From the NCBI RefSeq assembly GCF_004297185.1, contig NZ_PGCL01000001.1, forward strand, positions 186,001 through 250,000: a stretch of 64,000 nt of DNA, in the 5' to 3' direction. The notes below the pieces were generated by a model. It searched no databases, was not told the DNA's origin, and worked only from the letters and a program-made list of their open reading frames with translations. Source of the stretch: Methanofollis fontis (GTDB lineage Archaea; Halobacteriota; Methanomicrobia; Methanomicrobiales; Methanofollaceae). This document shows, piece by piece, positions 8,198 through 17,392 of the stretch (positions are counted from its first letter, which is position 1; each line of letters opens with the position of its first letter). Made by a program: the position numbers and the translations under genes.

Positions 8198-8836
8198 ATG
8201 GAAGAAGCGTATTCCCTGCCGATTATCGGTGAGGCCGCCCCCGATTTCCAGGCCGTCACCACCCACGGCCCGATGAAACTCTCCGAACTGCGGGGAAAAT
8301 GGGTCGTGCTCTTCTCGCACCCGGCCGACTTCACGCCGGTCTGTACCACCGAGTTCATGGCGCTTGCACGGGCGAACGATGAACTCGAGGGCCTGAACGT
8401 GCAGCTTGTCGGTCTCTCCATCGACAGTGTCCACTCCCATCTCGCATGGGTGCGGAGCATCGAAGAGAAGATGGGGGTGAAGATCCCCTTCCCGGTGATC
8501 GCCGATCTCGACATGAAGGTCGCACGAAGGTTCGGTATGATCCACCCGGGCCAGAGCAGTACGGCGACGATCAGGACCGTCTTCTTCATCGATCCCGAGG
8601 GGACGATGCGGGCGATGATCTATTATCCGCTGAACAATGGGCGCTATATCCCGGAGATCGTCAGGCTGGTGAAGGCACTCCAGGTCACCGACCAGTTCAA
8701 GGTCTCGACACCGGCGAACTGGCAGCCCGGCGATAAAGTCGTCGTCTCCCCACCGAAGACAGCGGAGGAGATGGAGCGCCGCGGGGAAGAAGGCTACGAG
8801 TGCAAGGACTGGTACCTCTGCTTCAAGCAGATCTGA
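8198..8836 (+). CDS. Peroxiredoxin (archaeal 1-Cys/Prx6-like type)
   Basis: 212 aa. The peroxidatic cysteine is C49 in PVCTTEF, and the C-terminal pair C202/C208 (CKDWYLC) matches archaeal thioredoxin peroxidases in which the C-terminal cysteines resolve the sulfenic acid. RTVFFIDP and the C-terminal dimer domain are present. The ATG at 8198 is chosen because AGGTGA sits five bases before it; the frame could also start at GTG 8189. It is the last gene of the zinc-ribbon/desulforedoxin/CMD cluster and reduces H2O2 or alkyl hydroperoxides in the cytoplasm. Confidence 0.92.
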   Translation: MEEAYSLPIIGEAAPDFQAVTTHGPMKLSELRGKWVVLFSHPADFTPVCTTEFMALARANDELEGLNVQLVGLSIDSVHSHLAWVRSIEEKMGVKIPFPVIADLDMKVARRFGMIHPGQSSTATIRTVFFIDPEGTMRAMIYYPLNNGRYIPEIVRLVKALQVTDQFKVSTPANWQPGDKVVVSPPKTAEEMERRGEEGYECKDWYLCFKQI

Positions 8837-8904
8837 TCCCCCAACCCTTTTAGCCGCCCCCAGGCGGAGCAGCCAGATATCAGTGAGGACAGGAGGAGGC
8901 GTTT

Positions 8905-11367
8905 ATGGTCCCTGCACAGAAACGATCGGTTCTGCTGGTGGGAACAGCAGGCAAACGGTTCCAGACAGATGATCTCGAGAAGCAGGGCGATCGATGGACC
9001 GTCCGGGCCGTTCCCTCCAGCAGTGACGCCCTTACCCATCTGCAGGAGGAACCCGCCGACCTCGTCGTCCTCTGCGCAGGCGACCCCGGCATCAGAGATC
9101 TTCTGTCCGTATTCAGCCTCCCAACACCCCCTTCCCTTGTGATCCTTCGTGAGGGGGCACCACCCCTGATCATCAATGCTGTGAAGAGAGCAAGCGGCGA
9201 CGAGATCCCGGAGATCCTCAGTGAGGCGATGGATGATCGGGACCACCAGCGCCTGCTCGGGGAGCAGGAGCGGCAGTTGAGCACGCTGCTCGGCAGTCTG
9301 CCCGGCATGGCGTACCGCTGCAAGAACACACCGACCCATACCATGGAGTTCGTGAGTCAGGGCTGCCTCCCCCTGCTCGGCTATCCTGCAGAGGACCTGA
9401 TCGGCGACCGGAGGGTGGCCTATGGCGACCTGATCCACCCGGACGATCGGGAGGGTTTCTGGGAGGCGATCCAGGATGCGATAGATGAGAGGCGCCAGTT
9501 CACGCTCCGCTACCGGGTCCGGACGGCAGACGGCAGGACACGATGGGTCAGGGAGCAGGGCCGCGGGGTGGTCGGGGAGGACGGCACCCTGGAGGTGCTC
9601 GAAGGCTTCATCACCGACATCACCCCCGAAGCCGAGCTGCGTGATGAGATCGAACGGCGCGGGATCATCCAGACGGCGATCCTGGACAACATCCCTGACC
9701 TTGCATGGTTGAAAGACGGGGAAGGGCATTATATCGCCGTGAACCAGGCGTTCGAACACGCCTCTGGCTTCTCGCGCAGCGAGGTCGTCGGCCGGACCGA
9801 CCTTGAAATCTGGCCGCGCTACCTTGCCGAACGCTATATGAACGAAGACCGGGAGGCGATGCGCTCAGGGTGCAGACAGGCCCTGGTCGAACCTTTCGTC
9901 CGGGTGGACGGCCTGGAAACCTGGGTGGAGACGGTAAAGACCCCGATCCGGAACAGGAGCGGGAATGTCACGGGAACGGCAGGGATCGCCAGGGATATCA
10001 CCGAACGCCGCGCTATGGAAGAGGCGCTCAGAAAGAGCGAGGAGCGGTACCGCCTTTTCCTTCTCAATTTCCAGGGGATCGCCTTCAGGACGGGACCCGA
10101 CCTGCTGCCGCTCTTCCTCTACGGCGACGTCCTGGGGATCACCGGCTATACGCCGGATCAACTGCTCAGGCAAAAGGAGATCTGGGAGGAGGTGATCTAT
10201 CCTGCAGACCGGGAGGGGTTCCTGGGGACACTGGAGAAGACCACCCGCACCGGCACTGCAGGGGCGGTGGACCTCAGGATCATTGGTAAGGACGGCAGGG
10301 TCAGGTGGCTCCATGCCAGCGTGCAGAGGGTCGCTGACGATAGCGGCCACGGGGTGCAGGGCGCCCTCTTCGATATCACCGACCGCAAAGACGCTGAAGA
10401 GCAGATCAGATATCTCGCACGATTCCCGCAGGAGGATCCAGGACCAGTCATGCGTATCGGGCGGGACGGCATCGTGGCGTATGCAAATGAGGCGAGCAAA
10501 CCGCTTCTTGAAGAGTGGGGCACCAGCGTCGGCGAACTCCTCCCGCCGGTGTGGCGGTCGGTCGTCAGGGGGGCCGTCGCCGACGGCCGCAGCCGTACGC
10601 GCGACGTCTCTGTTCGGGGGGCGGAGTACCAGCTGGTCTGCGTGCCAATTCCCGAAGGGGGTTATGTCAATCTCTACGGCGTGGAGATCACCGATCGTCG
10701 GGCCATGGAGGTGGCGGTGTGGGAGGCGAACCGAAAACTCAACCTGCTCAACAGCATCATCCGCCACGACATACTCAACCAGATCACGGTGCTTCAGGGA
10801 TATATCGCACTCACCCTCCAGAAAGGTGAGGGAGGAGAATATCTCAAGCGGATCACCGATGCAACCGAGCGGATCCGGCGGCAGGTGGAGTTCACGCGCG
10901 ATTATCATGAACTCGGGGTGAAGGGGCCGGTCTGGCAGTCGCCGGGGCGTGAGATGGACCGCGCCTGGAGGTCCCTCTCTCCGGTCGGCATCACGCTCCA
11001 TTCAACAGTCGATCCCGACCTTCAGGTCTTCGCCGATCCGCTGTTCTGGCGGGTGCTCTACAACCTGGTGGACAACACGGTCCGCCATGCCGCCGGCGCC
11101 ACGGAGATCCGTTTCTCTGCCGCTTCGGCCGGCGAGGAGATGCACCTGATCTATGAAGACAACGGACCCGGGATACCGGCAGGTCAGAAGGAGAGCCTCT
11201 TCAAGGAGGTGACAGGGCAGAAGAAAGGGCTCGGCATGTTCCTCTCACGTGAGATCCTCTCCCTGACCGGGCTTCTGATCCACGAGGAGGGCGAACCAGG
11301 ACAGGGGGCGCGGTTTGTGATCACCGTCCCGGAAGGGGGTTTCAGGCGCCGCCCGGACGACGCCTGA
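8905..11367 (+). CDS. Multi-PAS sensor histidine kinase with degenerate receiver-like N-terminus
   Basis: 820 aa, no membrane segments. Residues about 1-115 look like a response-regulator fold (SVLLVGTAG, ADLVVLCAGDPG), but the usual acidic pocket and phospho-acceptor Asp are not evident. Three to four PAS domains follow (about 126-250, 252-375, 382-495, 500-600). The H-box RHDILNQ near residue 618, the N-box NLVDNTVRHA, and G-boxes DNGPGIP and GLGMFLS define the kinase. GGAGG lies ahead of the ATG. It is a cytoplasmic sensor, possibly of redox state or a small ligand. No cognate output protein is adjacent; the next genes are iron-sulfur flavoproteins. Confidence 0.88.
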   Translation: MVPAQKRSVLLVGTAGKRFQTDDLEKQGDRWTVRAVPSSSDALTHLQEEPADLVVLCAGDPGIRDLLSVFSLPTPPSLVILREGAPPLIINAVKRASGDEIPEILSEAMDDRDHQRLLGEQERQLSTLLGSLPGMAYRCKNTPTHTMEFVSQGCLPLLGYPAEDLIGDRRVAYGDLIHPDDREGFWEAIQDAIDERRQFTLRYRVRTADGRTRWVREQGRGVVGEDGTLEVLEGFITDITPEAELRDEIERRGIIQTAILDNIPDLAWLKDGEGHYIAVNQAFEHASGFSRSEVVGRTDLEIWPRYLAERYMNEDREAMRSGCRQALVEPFVRVDGLETWVETVKTPIRNRSGNVTGTAGIARDITERRAMEEALRKSEERYRLFLLNFQGIAFRTGPDLLPLFLYGDVLGITGYTPDQLLRQKEIWEEVIYPADREGFLGTLEKTTRTGTAGAVDLRIIGKDGRVRWLHASVQRVADDSGHGVQGALFDITDRKDAEEQIRYLARFPQEDPGPVMRIGRDGIVAYANEASKPLLEEWGTSVGELLPPVWRSVVRGAVADGRSRTRDVSVRGAEYQLVCVPIPEGGYVNLYGVEITDRRAMEVAVWEANRKLNLLNSIIRHDILNQITVLQGYIALTLQKGEGGEYLKRITDATERIRRQVEFTRDYHELGVKGPVWQSPGREMDRAWRSLSPVGITLHSTVDPDLQVFADPLFWRVLYNLVDNTVRHAAGATEIRFSAASAGEEMHLIYEDNGPGIPAGQKESLFKEVTGQKKGLGMFLSREILSLTGLLIHEEGEPGQGARFVITVPEGGFRRRPDDA

Positions 11368-11407
11368 CCGCCACTCTTTTTATTCCGCAGGGAGAACGAG
11401 AAGACCG

Positions 11408-12028
11408 ATGGCACTCCATGTTCTGGCCGTGGCCGGAAGCCCCCGGCGGCACGGCAACTCCGAAACCCTCCTCGACCGGGTGATCGCCTCGATGGCGGCC
11501 GAGGAGGGGATCGAGGTCGAGAAGGTCGCCCTCTCCGAGGTGACGGTGCACCCCTGCAAGGGGTGCAATGCCTGCGAACGGCTGAACCGATGCGTCCAGC
11601 GCGACGACCTCGACTGGCTCGGGCAGCGGCTCCTGGACGCCGACTGCGTACTGCTCTCCTCGCCGATCTACTGCATGGGCATCTGCGCCCAGGTGAAGGC
11701 GCTCATTGACCGGGCACAGGTCTTCAGGTCGAGAAAATATGTGCTGAAACTCCCGGTGGTCCCCCAGGAGAGGAAATGGAAACGGCTCGGATGTTTTATC
11801 TCAACTGCGGGCCAGAAATGGGACTATGTCTTCGATGCCGCTGTCCCGAGCGTGAAATGCTTTTACCATGTGATGGATATCAGGGACAGCGATATCGCCT
11901 ATCTGATGATCAACGGCGTGGACCTTGCTGGCGAAGTCGAGAAACACCCGACGGCACTGGATGAGGCGGAGGCGCTCGGTAAAAAACTGGTGATTGAGAT
12001 GAAGGAGCGGTTCGGCGATGGCAGTTAA
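11408..12028 (+). CDS. Iron-sulfur flavoprotein (Isf) paralog 1
   Basis: 206 aa. GSPRRHGNS is the FMN-phosphate loop and the compact cysteine motif CKGCNACERLNRC (CX2CX2CX5C) is the 4Fe-4S ligand set of Methanosarcina-type iron-sulfur flavoprotein. SSPIYCMGI contacts the flavin. Isf proteins move electrons between ferredoxin and acceptors such as O2/H2O2 in methanogens. The 3' end overlaps the start of the next, paralogous gene by 11 bp, so the two are co-translated. A short T-run upstream (CTCTTTTTATT) may end the kinase transcript or act as its TATA element. Confidence 0.87.
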   Translation: MALHVLAVAGSPRRHGNSETLLDRVIASMAAEEGIEVEKVALSEVTVHPCKGCNACERLNRCVQRDDLDWLGQRLLDADCVLLSSPIYCMGICAQVKALIDRAQVFRSRKYVLKLPVVPQERKWKRLGCFISTAGQKWDYVFDAAVPSVKCFYHVMDIRDSDIAYLMINGVDLAGEVEKHPTALDEAEALGKKLVIEMKERFGDGS

Positions 12029-12641
12029 GGTTCTTGGCATTTCGGGCAGCCCGCACCGGCGCGGAAACACCGAGACCCTCCTGGATGCATTCCTCCACGG
12101 GGCGGAGGAGGCGGGAGGCGAGGTGCGCAAGGTGGTGCTCCGCGACCTCGCCTATTCCTCCTGCCGGGGGTGCAATGCCTGCCATAAGAACGGAAGATGC
12201 GTGGTAAAAGACGACCTGACCGGACTGTTTGAGGAGATTCTGGCCGCAGACGTCCTTGCCATCGCCTCCCCGATCTATTCGATGGGGATCACCGCCGACC
12301 TGAAGGGGCTCATCGACCGGGCACAATACCTCTGGGCACAGAAATTCGTGCTGAAATCCCTCTACTTCTCAGACGAGCATATCAGGCTGCACAAGGGGGT
12401 GTTCCTCTCCACGGCCGGACAGGCCTGGGACCATGTCTTCGATTCGGCCTACCCGATGGTGACCGCCTTTTTCAACGGCGCCGGATTCGAGTATTACGAC
12501 AACGTGATTGCAAACAATATGGACGAGTACGGCGGGATCAGGGGGCATCCGACCGCTCTCGCCGAGGCGGAGCAGAAGGGGGGGGAGGTGGTCGAGGAGA
12601 TCAACTCCCTGCAGACTACAGGACAATCAGTGCACCGATGA
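12018..12641 (+). CDS. Iron-sulfur flavoprotein (Isf) paralog 2
   Basis: 207 aa, clearly homologous to the preceding gene: FMN loop GSPHRRGNT, cluster motif CRGCNACHKNGRC (CX2CX2CX5C) and SPIYSMGI. GGAG lies within the end of the upstream gene ahead of this ATG. Divergence between the two copies suggests an old tandem duplication and possibly a heteromeric pair. The last 26 bp overlap the end of the convergent M50 protease gene. Confidence 0.87.
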   Translation: MAVKVLGISGSPHRRGNTETLLDAFLHGAEEAGGEVRKVVLRDLAYSSCRGCNACHKNGRCVVKDDLTGLFEEILAADVLAIASPIYSMGITADLKGLIDRAQYLWAQKFVLKSLYFSDEHIRLHKGVFLSTAGQAWDHVFDSAYPMVTAFFNGAGFEYYDNVIANNMDEYGGIRGHPTALAEAEQKGGEVVEEINSLQTTGQSVHR

Positions 12642-13218
12642 GGGCGGCGAACGAGGCGGCGATCAGCACGGCGAATACGGCGGGGTTCCATGCCAGGACC
12701 TTTCTGCCGTCGAGGACGCTCACCGGGAGCATATTGAAGGTGGCGATCATGGCGTTGATCTGGACGCCCATGAACCCGATTGTGGCCAGGAAGGGGGCGT
12801 GCACCGTGCCGGCGCCGACCATCAGGGCAAAGAACCCGGCGCAGAGGGCAAGGTTGGTGACTGGACCGGCGGCCGAGATGATCCCGTTCTCGCGCCGGGT
12901 GGTCGCCCCGTAGATCACGGTGGCGCCGGGGGCGGCAAAGACCACGCCGACGAGGGCGGCGAGGATCACCGCCATGACGAGCATGGTGTTGTCCTTCTGG
13001 AACTCCGCCCAGTAGCCGAAGTGCATGGCGGCGAATTTGTGGGCGAGTTCATGGAGCACAAACCCCACGCCGACGGTCAGCAGGGAGGCGGCGAAGACGA
13101 CGAGGAAGCCCGACGGGCTGATGCCGCCCCGCACATAGAGAAGGCTGAAGGCGACGGCGATGGCGACCCATGCGATGAGCAGGTCGCGCCGTTCGCGTCG
13201 GGGAATTCTCTTGAGCAT
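12616..13218 (-). CDS. M50 (site-2 protease) family membrane metalloprotease
   Basis: 200 aa integral membrane protein. The zinc-binding HELAH motif is preceded by a hydrophobic segment, and the second conserved motif is NMLPVSVLDGRKV, in which the Asp of LDG is the third zinc ligand. The start at 13218 excludes a 51-residue basic, proline-rich upstream extension that shows no conserved features. It belongs to the small SpoIVFB-like archaeal group; substrates are unknown, typically membrane-bound regulators or signal peptides. Confidence 0.88.
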   Translation of the reverse strand: MLKRIPRRERRDLLIAWVAIAVAFSLLYVRGGISPSGFLVVFAASLLTVGVGFVLHELAHKFAAMHFGYWAEFQKDNTMLVMAVILAALVGVVFAAPGATVIYGATTRRENGIISAAGPVTNLALCAGFFALMVGAGTVHAPFLATIGFMGVQINAMIATFNMLPVSVLDGRKVLAWNPAVFAVLIAASFAALIGALIVL

Positions 13219-13405
13219 ACGCGTATATGGGGGCGGAGGGTGTTTATCTCTTCGGAATGGGGTGTCGGGGCCGCTCCATCCGGGGCGAATACCGGCAGGC
13301 ACGGCTATCTGAATGCATTTATTCTGCCCTGCAACACAGGGCGTGGAAATACCGCCGTTCCGCAGGGCCATTCATTTTTTTACCCCGGACCGCCGATGGA
13401 ATGCC

Positions 13406-13690
13406 ATGACGATCGAGGACATCAGGGCGGAGATCGATGCACTGGACAGGGAGATCATCGGGCTGATCGCACAACGGCAGGCGATCGCCGGCAGGATGGC
13501 ACACGAAAAATATCTGGCCGGTCTGCCGGTGCGGGACCAGAAAAGGCGGGAGGCGCTGCTCAAACAGGTCTTCGATACAGCGGTGGAGCAGAACATCAAT
13601 CCGGTGATGGTCAGGCAGATCTTTGAGATCCTGATGGATATGAGCGAGGAGCGTCAGCACGAGTGTATCGGGGAGGGCAACCTCCCCTGA
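13406..13690 (+). CDS. aroQ: Chorismate mutase (AroQ type)
   Basis: 94 aa, all-helical, the standard length of monofunctional AroQ. N-terminal IRAEIDALDREIIGLIAQR and the KxxxGxxxRDxxR-like stretch (EKYLAGLPVRDQKR) carry the active-site residues. It converts chorismate to prephenate, the step between AroC and PheA/TyrA, which are encoded on the opposite strand from 17.4 kb. The gene stands alone, separated from the operon by the U32 peptidase and AroD. A T-rich TATA-like stretch precedes it by about 25-35 bp. Confidence 0.93.
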   Translation: MTIEDIRAEIDALDREIIGLIAQRQAIAGRMAHEKYLAGLPVRDQKRREALLKQVFDTAVEQNINPVMVRQIFEILMDMSEERQHECIGEGNLP

Positions 13691-13694
13691 TGTG

Positions 13695-16202
13695 TCACTC
13701 TGTTCCCCGCAGGTAGGAGGCGGCGGTGATCCCCCCGAGGGCAAGGGCGCGGACCTCGTCCTTCAGACCCCGGAGCACCACGGGATCGTCGATTGCATCG
13801 AGTGCCCGGCGGTAGAGGGCGGTCATCCGGGCAGTGTAGTCCGGGCCCCGGCCACGGGCATCGACGACGACGTCCCGCACCCCGGCGGCGGCGAGGGCCG
13901 GGAGGTGGTCGATCAGACAGGTCTCGACGGCGTTTCCAATCCGCATGCGGCAGTCGCCGTCGGGATGGAGGGGGAAGATCCGGCCCCGTTCATCCCGGAG
14001 GGCAAACCGTTCCTCCCCACAGCCTGAAGGACAACCAAGGGCGGTGGCCGGCGGGCAGTCCTCGGTGATCATCGCCACAGCCGTCCCCTGCACGATCATC
14101 CTGGCCTCCGGGCCGTCCGGGGGCAGGCGGGTGATGAGCGCAGCGATATCCGCCGCCCCGAGTTCGGGGGAGAGGGTGACCGGGGAGAGGCCCGGGTGTG
14201 AGAGGGCGGCGCAATGGTTCCAGACGTTCAGCCCGGCGCCGCCCGAGAGGGGCATGGCGGGGGCGGCGGAACATACGGCTCGAGCACCTCCGTGCCCCCC
14301 GACCATCACGCCGGCGATGCGGGCACAGGGAAGGAGGGGGACCGCCGTGTCCAGAAACGCCTTCCTGATGACCGTCGGCCACATCCAGATCAGGGGGAGG
14401 GGGGCGGCACAATCCACCGCCTCCTGCAGCACCTCTCCGGACGGATGGAGAGGTTCAAAACAGATGCGGTCCGCCCCCCCTTCCTGTGCCGCCCTGACCC
14501 CCTCTGCGGTGTCGGTATAGACACTGAGGCAGGGGAGGAACGGGACCGCAGGTGCGGGCGGGGCGCGGAGGCTCTCCACGGCGGCGGCGCAGCGGCGGCT
14601 GGCGTCCCGGACCGCCCCCTCATCAGGCCGGGCGGCTCGGACCAGCGCCTCCTCAGCTGCCAGGAGCATCCGTCGCCTGAGATCATTGAGATAGGAGGGC
14701 GGGGCAAAGAGACCGCCAGGATAGGCGAGGTCAAGGCTGCCGATGAAAAACTGCGTTCCCCCGGTCTTCCTGAGGTGTGCGGCGATCGCCTCTGCACCGA
14801 GCGGACGGGTGCGGGCCGCCCCCATCGGCGTCTCGCCCCGCACCGTGATCTCCACCCCCTTACGCCGGGGCGGTGTGCAGACGGCGTCGATCACGGGCGT
14901 CCCGTCCGCCTCCCAGCGGACCGAGGCATCGATCCGGACCGCCTGGCGTTCGCGTTGTATGATCTCCACCGCACGCCGCTCCAGGGATCCACGCCGGGTG
15001 ATCGCCACCACCGCGCCGGGTGGAGCGGGGCGGGGGAGGCGGAGAACGACCGTCCCACCGCGGCGGGGCGGCGTGCCGCGCACGACAAACCCGACCTCCC
15101 CCTCCTGCGAGCAGACGACGCAGCCGTCACCGTTCTCCGGGACCGCCTGACCGGTGAGGGCGACCGTCGCCTCCATCCGGCTGCGGGAGAAGGAGAGGAC
15201 GGATCCGACCTCCACGCCCCGGTTGTCCGGGCGCTCCGGACCGATCACCCCGGTGTGCCGGGCGCCGGTGAGATAGCCGCGGGTAAACCCCCGGTTGAAG
15301 GCGAAGGCAAGGTCCAGCTCGTCCTCTGCCGATGGCACAAACCGACCCGCCGCCACGCTGTCCAGGGCCCGCCGATAGATCTCCGTAACAATTGCCACGT
15401 AGGCCGGCGCCTTCATCCGCCCCTCGATCTTCAGGGAGGCGACCGGCAGGGCGACCACCCCCTCGAGCAGCGGGTAGAGGCAGAGGTCGCGGGTGGAGAG
15501 AGGGTAGGGCCCGCCCTCTGCCACCGGCGCCATCCCCTCCGGGCGACCGAAGCGGTCGGTTCCCCCCCTGAGCAGGGTATAGGGTTTGCGGCAGGGCTGG
15601 GCGCAGGCCCCCCGGTTCCCGCTCCGACCGCCGATCAGGGACGAAAGAAGACACTGACCGGAATAGGCATAGCAGAGTGCCCCGTGGACAAATATCTCCA
15701 GTTCTGTCCCGGTCTGCTCCACAACCTCCCGCATCCCCTCGATCTCAGCCCCGGAGAGTTCCCGGGCCAGCACCACACGGTCGACGCCCATCGATGCCGC
15801 CCACGCAAGACCGTCGGCAGACGAGATCGCCATCTGGGTGGAGGCGTGCACCGGCAAATCCGGGACGATCCGCCGGGCGAGAGCAAGAACGCCGGCGTCC
15901 TGGACCAGCACCGCATCCACCCCGATCCGGTAGAGGAAGAGCAGGTAGCTGCCCACTGCAGGGAGTTCGTCCTCCCGGATCAGGGTGTTCACGGTGACAT
16001 GGACCGAGACACCGCGGGCGTGGGCATAGTCCACCGCCTCTGCAAGGGCATCGTCATCGAAGTTCGTCGCAAACCGCCGGGCGGAAAACCGGGTGCCGCC
16101 AAGATAGACCGCATCGGCTCCAGCCGCAACGGCGGCGACAAGCGCCTCCCGGGACCCGGCGGGGGCGAGGAGTTCGGGGATCTCTCGTGGTTTCGTGTGC
16201 AT
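13695..16202 (-). CDS. Peptidase U32 family protein with DUF3656-like C-terminal region
   Basis: 835 aa. The N-terminal half is a TIM-barrel U32 domain (LLAPAGS, DAVYLGG) with the U32 signature around FVHGALCYAYSGQC and further cysteines in RGACAQPCR that probably bind an iron-sulfur cluster. The long C-terminal half resembles the extended U32 proteins and ends with another barrel-like segment. U32 relatives include RlhA (23S rRNA hydroxylation) and UbiU/V, so an RNA- or cofactor-hydroxylating role is as likely as proteolysis. The start at 16202 follows a possible TATATCC box about 20 bp upstream. Confidence 0.82.
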   Translation of the reverse strand: MHTKPREIPELLAPAGSREALVAAVAAGADAVYLGGTRFSARRFATNFDDDALAEAVDYAHARGVSVHVTVNTLIREDELPAVGSYLLFLYRIGVDAVLVQDAGVLALARRIVPDLPVHASTQMAISSADGLAWAASMGVDRVVLARELSGAEIEGMREVVEQTGTELEIFVHGALCYAYSGQCLLSSLIGGRSGNRGACAQPCRKPYTLLRGGTDRFGRPEGMAPVAEGGPYPLSTRDLCLYPLLEGVVALPVASLKIEGRMKAPAYVAIVTEIYRRALDSVAAGRFVPSAEDELDLAFAFNRGFTRGYLTGARHTGVIGPERPDNRGVEVGSVLSFSRSRMEATVALTGQAVPENGDGCVVCSQEGEVGFVVRGTPPRRGGTVVLRLPRPAPPGAVVAITRRGSLERRAVEIIQRERQAVRIDASVRWEADGTPVIDAVCTPPRRKGVEITVRGETPMGAARTRPLGAEAIAAHLRKTGGTQFFIGSLDLAYPGGLFAPPSYLNDLRRRMLLAAEEALVRAARPDEGAVRDASRRCAAAVESLRAPPAPAVPFLPCLSVYTDTAEGVRAAQEGGADRICFEPLHPSGEVLQEAVDCAAPLPLIWMWPTVIRKAFLDTAVPLLPCARIAGVMVGGHGGARAVCSAAPAMPLSGGAGLNVWNHCAALSHPGLSPVTLSPELGAADIAALITRLPPDGPEARMIVQGTAVAMITEDCPPATALGCPSGCGEERFALRDERGRIFPLHPDGDCRMRIGNAVETCLIDHLPALAAAGVRDVVVDARGRGPDYTARMTALYRRALDAIDDPVVLRGLKDEVRALALGGITAASYLRGTE

Positions 16203-16284
16203 AAATGGATCCGGCCCGGATATAGCCCTTTCAGCCGGGGCAGGCAGGAACCCATATGCCAATGCATCGGAACATCTCTCATCC

Positions 16285-16428
16285 ATGCCCAAAATCAGAG
16301 AATACCTCGAGCAGGTCAAGCAGACCAACCAGGAGATCGCCGGGGCGACCCGCCAGGAGATCATGGAGGGGCCCTCACCGCGGCCCCGATGGGCGGGAGT
16401 CCTGCGATGGCCTGTACGCGCCATGTGA
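16285..16428 (+). CDS. Possible small protein or gene remnant
   Basis: A 47-codon frame starting MPKIREYLEQVKQTNQEIAG. The first 30 residues look like a natural amphipathic helix, while the last 17 (PRPRWAGVLRWPVRAM) look like out-of-frame GC-rich sequence. A weak CATATG box lies about 30 bp upstream. It may be the 5' end of a gene whose remainder was lost or frameshifted before aroD. I do not recognise a family. The whole 387-bp gap between the U32 gene and aroD holds nothing else that I can support. Confidence 0.2.
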   Translation: MPKIREYLEQVKQTNQEIAGATRQEIMEGPSPRPRWAGVLRWPVRAM

Positions 16429-16589
16429 TCGATGCCTGCGACGAATTTAGAGCAGCGTGAGAGAACACCAACATCTGCGCCCCGATCCAAGATCGCTACG
16501 AGAATATTGGATTTACGGGGACGCCCCTTCTCTCCATCGGACCGGCACCCGATCCGCCCCAAAGGGACAGGCATATAACAGGTGAGGAT

Positions 16590-17240
16590 ATGATACCTGA
16601 GTGTATGAAGATCGTCGTCTCACTGACGTGTCCCGACGAAATCCAGAAGGCGGTGGCCCTTGGCGCCGATATCGTCGAACTGAGGCTTGACCTCATGGGG
16701 GACGACCTATCGGCGGTGATGGCGGGGTGCGGCGGTGAATGCGCCGTTCCGCTCATCGCCACCCTCAGAAGCAGGGAAGAGGGAGGTGAGTTTGGCGGAG
16801 ATGCCGAGGAATGGTTCTCGATCATCCAGCCCTTCCTCGATCTGGTGGACTATGTGGACGTAGAGAGGAAGTTCAGGCGGTTCGCCCGCATCATTCGCCA
16901 GCAGCATCGGGAGGTGATCGCTTCGGCGCATATCGGATATATGCCCCCTCCAGACGATCTGCTGGCAATCGAGCGCGACTTGCGCTCGTTCGGCACCATA
17001 CCGAAGATTGCGGTCACTCCGTCATCGCCCGCCGAAATACTGGACCTGTGTTCGTTCACCCTGAATGCCGAGAAGCCGATCGTCACCAGCATCCAGGGTG
17101 AAGAGTTCAGGTACGCCCGCACCTGGCTCCCATTCTTCGGTTCCGGGCTGGTCTACTGCCATATCGGCACACCGACGGCCCCGGGTCAGTACGACATCAG
17201 GGAACTCCAGAAACTCGAGGAACTCCTCACATATCACTGA
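16590..17240 (+). CDS. aroD: 3-dehydroquinate dehydratase, type I
   Basis: 216 aa. Strand motifs ADIVELRLDLM (substrate-binding ELR and D), the catalytic His in SAHIGYM and the Schiff-base Lys in TIPKIAVTP are all visible; the C-terminal GTPTAPGQ closes the phosphate-like site. It dehydrates 3-dehydroquinate to 3-dehydroshikimate, the step between the DHQ synthase II and AroE activities encoded nearby on the minus strand. The ATG at 16590 follows AGGTGAGG. Type I enzymes are usual in euryarchaea. Confidence 0.95.
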   Translation: MIPECMKIVVSLTCPDEIQKAVALGADIVELRLDLMGDDLSAVMAGCGGECAVPLIATLRSREEGGEFGGDAEEWFSIIQPFLDLVDYVDVERKFRRFARIIRQQHREVIASAHIGYMPPPDDLLAIERDLRSFGTIPKIAVTPSSPAEILDLCSFTLNAEKPIVTSIQGEEFRYARTWLPFFGSGLVYCHIGTPTAPGQYDIRELQKLEELLTYH

Positions 17241-17392
17241 GGACCACCTCCGGTGCACCGGAAACGGACAGGCCCATCCGTTCCCGAGCATACATCTTTT
17301 TTTCACGCGGGCGGATCGCGCTTCAATCGTATTGTGCCCTGATTGAGGGGACCGGAAAAAACGGAGCATCGGTTCCCCCTCCAGGGGATCAT

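Noticed and set aside
14214-16460. 748-codon frame antisense to the U32 peptidase, and similar long antisense frames across the aro genes (18643-19785, 19866-20951)
   Set aside because: These are GC-rich shadow frames with no recognisable motifs; the minus-strand genes have clear catalytic signatures and ATGA coupling.
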